A DNA stretch of 64,000 nt from positions 131,001 through 195,000 of the forward strand of contig CAJNDS010002250.1 in the NCBI GenBank assembly GCA_905221605.1, written 5' to 3'. The position numbers were made by a program, and so were the translations under genes. Shown one piece after another: positions 30,723 through 39,500 of the stretch (positions are counted from its first letter, which is position 1; every line of letters begins with the position of its first letter). Source of the stretch: Symbiodinium natans. Lineage: Eukaryota; Sar; Dinophyceae; Suessiales; Symbiodiniaceae. Below the pieces are notes generated by a model. The model did no database searches. It saw only the letters and a program-made list of their open reading frames with translations, and had not been told where the DNA came from.

Positions 30723-31669
30723 CTAAAGAAGGCCTTGCTGCTCAGGTGCCTTGGGCACAGGAGGTAGGCTGCGTAGCTCTATTTCCTGTAAACTGTACAA
30801 GAGGCCTGCTGTGTTCAAGGCCTGCGACATCTGGGTTTCCATCTCATTCTTGACTTGCCGAGCACGCGAGCTGTCGCTCTCGACGAGGCTGCGCATCTTC
30901 TCCATCACCGAGATTCCAGCTTGGAGCTGTGCTGCTGTACAACGGGCTCGTCGCAGGACCTGCTCGCAGATCACGTCCTGGCTCATCAAAGAGTAGCATT
31001 CCCATGAGCCACCAACATCCATCCACATCTCCCGCTCGTACACCCTCATATAGAGGTGTACAAACGATTCCAGGGCATGCGCCTGGGCCGCCGACCCACA
31101 CAAGATGACCACGGGCAACCGACTCATGCGTGCCTGAAGCTGCCGGAAAAGCTGGGCGTAGCGGCGACAGGTAGCTACCCAGGCCGACGTGTCGGGCGTA
31201 GTCCGGAGCTGAGACTGGTGGGTGTAGCCCACTTTGATGCATCGTGTGGTGAATATCAAATGAAACAAGCCGAGATCCGGCTTGGCGGGGCCGTCCGGCT
31301 GCACCTGAGTGGCCTGCAAGCTGTCTCTTGTCAAGGCCGCCAACGCGGCGGGCATGCTGGCAAGGTAATGCCTTGCCACTCCAACAAGTACTGCCGGAAC
31401 CAGCGCCACATAGCATGTGCCTGGCTGGACGGAGACGAGATGAGGATCTCACGCCACTTGGCCTCCAGGATCTGGCGAAAGCTCCCTGCAGGAACCGTAG
31501 GCAGTCCAAAGTGAGCCAAGTGAACGCAAGCTTCGTCAGGCAAGTCGTACCGCCAGTCTCCTGTATGGTTGAGCAACACTCGTTTAACGAGTCCGCCCTC
31601 AAGGACCACCATGTTGTGCTTCACGAGCAACTCCGACCAGGGAGTCGCGTCGTTCTGATCTCGCCGCGC
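30723..31669 (-). CDS. Exon 2 of the unrecognised gene, with frame break near 31.37 kb
   Basis: After CCTAG it reads 'RRDQNDATPWSELLVKHNMV', 'YDLPDEACVHLAHFGLPTV' and 'AMWRWFRQYLLEWQGIT', then the coding signal shifts frame near 31360-31390 and continues as 'ALTRDSLQATQVQPDG', 'LFHLIFTTRCIKVGYTHQSQ', 'SRLPVVILCGSAAQAHALES' to the stop 'PEQQGLL'. Both halves look like real protein, so a 1- or 2-nt indel (mutation or sequencing) is likely. No intron of sensible length fits between them. Confidence 0.62.
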
Positions 31670-33257
31670 CTAGGATTCAGGGCTGATTAAAGGGGGGGCT
31701 CGATGCCTGTGGTTCGATGCCTGTGGGTCGACGCCTCTGGCTAGACGCCTGCGGGTCGACGCCTGTGAGGTTGGATGCCTGCAAGGTTTGACGTCTGTAA
31801 AGCCCCCACAAGCCCCCTTACACCCGTTAAGCTCCCTTAAGCCCCCTTAAGCCCCACTCACAAGAGGCTCTCCTACAAAAACAAAGAAGGACAATAACAT
31901 TGCACGGGACGTCGAAGGACTCCTTCGCGAGTCGAACCTTCCGCTCTTTCTCTGTCTCAACAGAGGCGGAGGCAGCAGAGGCGGGCCCCACGCTCCGCCC
32001 GCCGCGGGCCTGAACGCACGTGGAGGAGGGGGCGGGGACTCATGTGGCTCGACTCCTGTGGCTCGACTCCTGTGGCTCGACGACGCTTGTGGTTTGTGGC
32101 TCGACTCCCTCTGTGGTTGGACGCCTGATATGGCTCGACTCCCTCTGGTTCGACTCCTGTGCTTTTTGACTCCCTCTGGTTCGACTCTTGTGGCTTGTGG
32201 CTCGACTCCCTCTGGTTTGACGCCTGTGGTTGGACTCCCTCTGGTTTGACGCCTGCGGATCCTGTGGTTGGACGCCTGTGGTTCCACGCCTCTGACTCGA
32301 CTCGCTCTGTGGTTGGACGCCTGTGGTTGGACGCCTGTGGTTTGACGCCTGTGACTGGACGCCTGTGGTTGGACGCCTCTGTGGTTCGACTCCTCTATAG
32401 GAAAAAAAAGTTCCTGGCCTTCTGAAGCTGGGCCTCTTCAGCACCTTGCCAAGGGTGTTGTTGCAGCTGGTTGTGGCGGTTCGGTCTGCTCGCAGGCACG
32501 GCTCCGGCATCGTCGAAGGGTGCAGAGAGCCACCCACCGGCACGGTGGTCAGCAGCCTGAAGTCGGTGCAAGGCCGCAGCAGAGGCGGCGTGTCCAGCCT
32601 TGCCAGCCAGACGCCGGTGCTCTCGTAGGACCTGGTGCCCTTAATCTTGCGCCGGGTCGCCCAACACAGGTTCTGGTAAGCGTGTATTTCCTGGGCGACT
32701 AAGGGACCCAGGGCCTGGCTATAGACAGAGACATCCTTCTCGTCGCACGGCACGTCCATGTACAAGAGGTAAATCGCCAAAAGTCTTGCTTGTAGCTGTC
32801 CATCCAGTTCCACCAGCGGGGTTCCTATGGTGAGGTGCTCCTCCTCCGCCGGAACCAGTGGTGCAGCACTTTCTGCATCCTCTGAGCTGGATCCTGCCTC
32901 AGCTTGCCTCGTCTCGTCTGCTGCTGTCTGCCTGGCCATCATCGCCTGGTCGAGCTTTTTGCTTAGAGGCTGTACTGCATCTAGCATATACGGGTCGCTG
33001 CAGGCCGTGGAGGCTGCAGCAGCTTCAGGCAGACTTGGCGGCGAGGACGCCAAGGCAACCTGGAATCTCCTCTGCAAAGTGCCTGTGGACATCTCGGGCG
33101 TCAAACTCACGGGAGAAGCCTCACCAGTTCTCTGCTTCTTCGCAGGAGTTGGCACCACTACGGTCGACGGAAAGCTCGATTGGCTGTCATCGTCTGGTTG
33201 TGTGGCTGCACACAAGCCCTGGTCTTCGTCCACAAAGTCTAGGCTCCAAGAAGCCAT
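30723..33257 (-). CDS. Unrecognised two-exon protein gene, span
   Basis: The longest convincing coding region. Exon 1 starts at the ATG at 33257 ('MASWSLDFVDEDQG'), is acidic and Ser/Ala-rich, and contains 'PAKKQRTG', a possible nuclear localisation signal. Its C-terminal half becomes more ordered ('LQARLLAIYLLYMDVPCDEK'). Exon 2 (31669-30723) is well ordered and ends at a normal stop. The joining phase is 0/0. I do not recognise the family. Because exon 2 carries a frame break (see that entry), it may be a pseudogene, or the sequence may have an error. Exons are far larger than in the neighbouring genes, which might suggest origin by retroposition. Confidence 0.62.
31690..32400. repeat. 15-bp minisatellite tracts in an intron
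   Basis: Two tracts (about 31.69-31.80 and 32.04-32.40 kb) of a degenerate 15-mer related to GACGCCTGTGGTTC. Read on the minus strand it gives repeated Gly-Val-Glu-Pro-Gln, which makes the neighbouring reading frame look much longer than it is. Between them lie about 170 bp of unique sequence. It sits wholly between the proposed donor (32444) and acceptor (31670). Confidence 0.8.
32445..33257 (-). CDS. Exon 1 of the unrecognised gene
   Basis: 271 codons from ATG to donor GGCAAG|GTGCTG. N-terminal part is low complexity (Ser, Ala, Glu, Gln); later 'DGQLQARLLAIYLLYMDVP' and 'AYQNLCWATRRKIKGTRSYE' look folded. The frame stays open for 400 bp past the donor only because it enters a 15-bp minisatellite (Gly-Val-Glu-Pro-Gln); I treat that part as intron. 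The start at 33257 is preferred over the upstream Met at 33329, where composition is less protein-like. Confidence 0.66.
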
Positions 33258-33479
33258 GACGAACGAGCTCAGCGTCGGCCCTAAGAAACAACACCCTCTA
33301 CAGCGGCCCTGAGCTTCTCTAGCTGGCAAAATGGATGCATCTTCAAGAAGAAAGGCCGTGTGGGATGCGAACGATGGGGATGATAAGCCCTAGTCGCCCA
33401 TCTTGTAGGTTAACCCTAAACCCCAAACCCTAAACCCTAAATAAACCCTAAGGGCGCTAAGCTCAAAGCCCGAAGCTCA

Positions 33480-33552
33480 ACCAAAAATCCTGTCTGCCAG
33501 GGTGCTTTGGTGCAGTCCACACCATCAAAGCCCTCGTTGCACTTGCACTTGC
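33480..33552 (-). CDS. EGF gene exon (KCKCNEGFDGVDC)
   Basis: Acceptor GGCCAAG|G; 'KCKCNEGFDGVDCTKAPWQT' is the second half of an EGF-like unit. The end coordinate is approximate because no convincing donor was found before the frame leaves recognisable protein. Confidence 0.66.
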
Positions 33553-36500
33553 CTTGGCCAAGTGAGAGGGTGATCAAGCTTGTGGACCTTTTTGGCGTCT
33601 CTGTGATAATCTACTCCTCATGAATTTAGTTAGGGCGCCTGTACCAAAAGGGCCCATTGCTGGCATCAACCCGCAAAACAGAGCTGGTGGGACTGCAGGG
33701 CTAAAGGGCTTCAGGACGCGCATTAAGGCTCAGGGCTTTGGGAGCCTTCTAGGAGAGAACAAACAACCTGAATCTCTGGGGTTCTTCGTTGGTTCTCGAA
33801 GACCCTAAATCCTAAACCCCAAACATCCTCCAAAGGTTTTTTAGAATCTCCTCCAAGGTTGCTCTCTCAGAGCCTTCAGGTCCCAATCAGTACTTTGCGA
33901 AACAGCCTGGGCCCCTAAAAACCTTACAGTCGTCCTTCAGCCGATCAAATCCTCCCAACATTGGGGGAAGGGCACAAGAGGCTCAATAAATCTATGTTCG
34001 GTGTTACTTGCGGGTACATCTCAAGGTTTACGTACCCATCTGCGTGTTCTGAGACGGGGGCCAGCTTCCGAATCCCTACCTGAAGTGAATAAGCTTGAAC
34101 CAAGTCCTCACGAGTCCCCGGTAACATGAGCACACCCTAAACCCTAAACCCTAAACCCTAAACCCTAAACCCTAAACCCCAAACCCTAAACCCTAAACCC
34201 TACCATAGCAAACCCTGAACCCCAAACTCCGGTGACCCCGAAGCTTGCTCGTTCCTAGTCGGGAATTAGGGGATCAAATGCCGCATGTCCGTCACCCTTT
34301 AATTCACCGGGTCTACAAAGGGAACTCCCGCATTCCTCTAAAATCCTAAACCCCACGACAAACCCTCCGTCTATCTCCTAACACCTAAACCCTACCGCCT
34401 AGACGTTTCGACCCTAAACCCTACATCCCGGGCCTCGGAAGCAGTAGCCGACCCCCGAGCAGTCCTTCGGGCAACCTGTGCAGTGACTTCCACAAGAGCC
34501 GGTTTGGGGCCGGGGGCTCTGACAGAGGAGGCAGGGTTTATCTGAGGGGTGTTTCCGCGCCTTGCAAGTTTGTACTAGTAGCTAGACTTCCGGAACTTGT
34601 GCGCAGGACGTGCAAGGGTTCTTCCCCACGCTGGAGATTTGGTTCGTTCTGCGTCGCAGGCCTGCGTCACCGACGTCGGAGTGGTACGAAACCATTAAAT
34701 TAACCTGATGAAAACTATGTGATCCAGCCTGTGGACTGGGTGTTCTGGAGATGAGGTTGGCGACGGATTCGCGGTTGGGGGGTTGGCTTTTCTTTGAAGG
34801 GTTTGGAATAGAGTTTAGGGTTTATGTGTAGGGCTGCAGATCAAGCGACGCTGGATGTGGCACGCGGCACCATGCCAACCCGTCTCGCAGATGCACTTGC
34901 CGTGGAGGCACATCCCACCTGATGCTTTGCTCTTAGAGTTTAGGGTTCATCTGTGGGGCTCTGCTGACCTGCGACTTAGGGGGTGTGCAGTGCCAGACGG
35001 CTTTGGGGTTCAGACGTAGTTCGAGGCGCACGGACTCACGAGTACCATCCCCCCCCCCCACCCCACCCATTCTCAATGGCTTGCAGAGAGTATATGGTAC
35101 TGTACTCACAGTGCTTTGCCAATGTGGACGCTCCAAGACGTGTATTTCTACTCCGCTGGAGGAGACACAGCGACGACCCCGTACCCTGCCTAGTTTTGGT
35201 TAGACGCACTCTCGTGCGCCCTGCACAGTTCCGAAGTAGCTTGCAGCCTTGACTCAGTCCGAACCCGTGCCCTGGACCTGAAGCCCGCACCTGACACCCT
35301 AGCTTGCAGGGTTTACGGTCTAGGGTTGAACCCTGAACCATAAATCCTCAACCCTGAACCCTGCACCCTTAGCCTTCACCCTAAGGCCTCAACCCTTATC
35401 ACTGAACTCTTAACCCTCAACCCTTAACCCTAAATCCTGAACCCTCTGCCCTTTTCAGGTTTAGGGCCCGACACATGCAAGCCCCAACAAGTAGCCTGAA
35501 AAATGGACGTAAAAGTACTCTACACCACTGTTGTGCTTTCGTGACTTTCCAAACAAGGCTCCCGCCTAACTAAAAATCAATAAAACGCGCCCGCGTCGAG
35601 GAATCTGTGCTGTTTCTTCCTGGTTCCCAAAAACCGGAATTAGTCTAAAACCTAGGTTTTTTGCACATTTGAGCTTGAGCACGTCCCAATGCATGCCGAA
35701 AAACGCAGGGCACACCACCCTGCGTGTAACCTAGTTTTTCCCTACACTTTCTGCACTTTTCACTCCCTCAGCGCAACGCACGTTCTAGGCATGAACCTTT
35801 CATGATTGCACGAAGCCCCAAGTAGAAGGCCAAGATACGCACTGCCTTAACAGAACAAAGTTCCCCATTGAACACAGGCTACCGCATCGCCCTTCACAGT
35901 TCAGAGTAGCAGCTGGCAGGGACCTCGAGTGGAACGCCTAGACGACCTTCACACCCCCCAGCCGACCCTTCATCCTTGCATTGCTGAGTCCTGGTCCAGC
36001 TTTCGCGCGACGTCCGACGAGAGCCAGCGCAGTTACTATGCCCTGGGAACTGGAAGCCCACGTTGCGGCTGACCTACCCTTTTCCATCCGGAACACTACA
36101 GCACCAAACATCCTTCAACCCCGGCCTGAACCCCTGGATTTAGCAAAAAAACCTGGAAGGCGCCAAGCCACGCTTGTTGCAGTTGCTGGGGCAGAGCGGC
36201 ATGTCACAGATACTGCCTGCGTGCCACGTCGGCTGCCATTCTGAAACCCCAACCCCCCCTATCCCGAACTTTGAACCCCTAAACCCTGTTGCTGGCGTTT
36301 GGGAGGGATGAGGGCCTTGCGCAGTGCCTTCACATGCGCCCGGGGACCGTGCAGATGTCCCTTTTTGCTGGATGGGCCCTGGAAGTATCTGGGGGTTTAC
36401 GATGATAGGAGTACCTTACTGGGGCCCCACCTAGCTTCATGCCAGTCTGCGCCCGACCCTGGACTTGGCTGGGGCCAAATGTTGCTTCGGCTGTTCGCCT

Positions 36501-39500
36501 GACGTTGGGCGTGAAGCTGCCAGACGTGCAGGAGCAAGTACATGGCAAGGACTCCCTGAGTGAGTACCCTTGAACACCATGAAAAACATCACCGTGAACA
36601 GCGCAACCGAAGACTAAAGTCCCCACACTAACCTGGCAAAACCCTCCAAAAACCTTCACAAACCCCAGGCCCTCACAAACGCGAAGCCGCTTAAAACCCT
36701 CAACCCTCAACCCTAACCCCCCAAAACCCTAAAGCCGGGCCTGCCCACCCCGGCTGGCAGGCGCAGTGGCCAGACTCCTCGCACGCACCGTGGCCGCCTG
36801 GAAGTCTCTACAGTATTTGGGTTGAGGGCTTACGGGTTTCGGGTTTAGGGTCTGAGGTTGGGGTTTTGCAGGGATAGGGTTGGGGGCTTTAAGATCCAGT
36901 ACAGTGGGGTTTATGGCTTGGGGTGTGTGGTCTAAGGGTTCGGGAGGAGGAACTTAAAGACTCTGTGGACAAGACATCCTGTGATGAAAGAACCTCCCCA
37001 AGTGAGGGTTACATCCCACAGATATGGGAGGTTGACGATCACGCATAAGCATCTGCCGGGTGATGCCCTTTTCGACTTCTTGTGTGCCTGGCCTCTTCCG
37101 AGTCTGAGACTTTTGGACTTGGCTTGCACTTCTTCCGGCCCTTTTCGGCAAAGGTTGGCAAAGTGCACGGGCCCTCTGTTGCTGAGACGTCTTGGGGCAT
37201 GGGCCGTTTCTGATCTTCTGCGCCTCTTCTGGGCCTCCTCTGCCGAGGTGCTGCTTACATAAGAGCACATCCACCACAAGATAATGGTTGATTGGGCTGC
37301 GTCTGAGCCTGTAAACTTTACCAAAAGGCTGGCGGCGTTTTTGGGCTGAGGAACCCCTGAACCCCTAAACACCTAAACCTGAAACCCCTAAAACCCGTAA
37401 GCACCTAAGCCCCTAAGCCTAAGCCCCCAAACCCCTAAGCCCCTAAACCCCCTAAACCCCTACACCCCCACACCCAAACAAAACACGCCCGACCCAGGCA
37501 AGTGGCTGCAATTGGCTTCGCACTTCGTGGCGCCGTAGGACTTCGCAGGTTTCTGCAGAAGCGACGCCGAGGCCGCATCAGACCCTGAGAGGGTTCAGGG
37601 CTTAGCGGTTTTCTGGGTTTAAGGGTTTAGGATGGTTTAGGGCTTAGGGCTTGGGGGTGAAAGGGGTTATAGGGGTAAAGTTTAGGATGGTTTAAAGGTT
37701 CAGGGTTTGGCTAGTGTAGGAGTCTGGGGTCTTCGGTTTTGGGGGTTAGGCTTTACAGCAAATAACCCTCTAAACCCTAAACCCTAAACCCTAAACCCTA
37801 AACCCTAAGCCCTAAGCCCTAAACCCTAAACCCTAAACCCTAAACCTAAACCCTAAACCCTGCGGGGTGGGTTCCAGGGCCTTGCCTCGCAGGCCCGGCG
37901 CTGGCAGCAACTCAGCGGCAGTGCGGCTGACGGCCAGGACGGCCTACTATAGGATTTCGGGTTTAGGGTTTAGGGTTTAGGGTAGGATTTCGGGGGTTAG
38001 TGTGGCGTAGTTATAAAGGAACCATAAGGGAATAGTATCTGCCGAGGCCTTGGGCCGTAGGTGTATGGGTAGAACAAAGCAGACACCACCTTCAATGACC
38101 ACTTTTGGCCACTTTTTTGACGAGAAATGGGTACCCTCCCTAGCCAGCACGTGTGCGGAAGGCGACCGTGCATCAGGACCAGGGCAGTTTGGGCTGGGCC
38201 ACAGGCCTCACCCCCCACCCACCCCCCCACCCACCCCTCCACCCCACCCCCCCACCCCCCCGCCCACCCACCTTCAGGGCGCGTCTTGCGGACTCATGCT
38301 CAGGGGACTGTGCGGGGCCAGGCCGAGGCGGGTCGCATAGTATTAAAATTAGTAATTATTCCGAGCCCTACATTATGGGCTCGGGGGGCTCACGGGGCTG
38401 AATTTGGGATTAGGGTTTGGGTTTGGAGCTTGTTCCAGGAGTTTCTGCTTTGGCTGGGATCATCGTACCCCCGCTTGGGGTTTGGGGTCAGGGGCAGAAG
38501 GTACAGGGTTTTAGGGTTTTGGTCGTCAGGGCTTAGGATAGAATGGACAGTTTACCGGAAGCAGCCCTCAACCTGAATCCAAACCTCTGCAAGTTTTGGG
38601 AGTGTAGGCCCCCCTTGGGTCGAGGTGTCCCACCTCACGCGCCACACGGATGGCTCCGCTGGCAGTGGCCTGAGCAGCGGCGTGACTTGCAATGCAAGCC
38701 TGCCTTCCCTCTGAAGCAAGATTTTGTGAGTGTAGTTGTGGAAGATATAAGTTGTCCCATCCCAAAAAGGCCTCCGATCCTCCATGCGCCTTACACGTGG
38801 TTTGGGAGGTTGGCACCTAGAAAGCCCTCGATGCCCTCATCTGGTCCTCTGGGCCCAAAGCCCACCGAACCTTGCGCCCCAATTCAGCGCCAATCCTTCA
38901 GGCCTAACCCCTCAAGCCCCCCAAGCCCCCCAAGCCCCCCAAGCCCCCCAAGCCCCCCAAGCCCCCCAAGCCCCCCAAGCCCCCCAAGCCCCCCAAGCCC
39001 CCCAAGCCCCCCAAGCCCCCCAAGCCCCCCAAGCCCCCCAAGCCCCCCAAGCCCCCCAAGCCCCCCAAGCCCCCACCCCCCCAAGCCCCCCAGCCCAAGC
39101 CCCAAGAATCCCCCCAACCCCCCAAGCCCCCCAAGCCCCCCAAGCCCCCCAAGCCCCCAAAATCCCCCCAATCCCCCCAAGCCCCCCAAGCCCCCCAATC
39201 CCCCCCCAAGCCCCCCAAGCCCCCCAATCCCCCCCAGCCCCCAAGCCCCCCCCCCCCTAATGCCCCCCAATCCCCCCAGCCCCCAACCCCAAGCACCCCA
39301 CGCCCCCAAGTCCCCCCAAGTCCCCCCAATCCCCCCAAGCCCCCCCAAAGCCCCCCAAGCCCCCCAAGCCCCCCAAGCCCCCCAATCCCCCCAATCCCCC
39401 CAATCCCCCCCAATCCCCCCAAGCCCCCCAATCCCCCCAATCCCCCCAAATCCCCCCCAGCCCCCCAATCCCCCCAATCCCCCCAAGCCCCCCAACCCCC

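Noticed and set aside
32040-32440. Gly-Val-Glu-Pro-Gln repeat tail as part of the protein
   Set aside because: A GT donor at 32444 and an acceptor at 31670 join exon 1 and exon 2 in phase, leaving the repeat in the intron.
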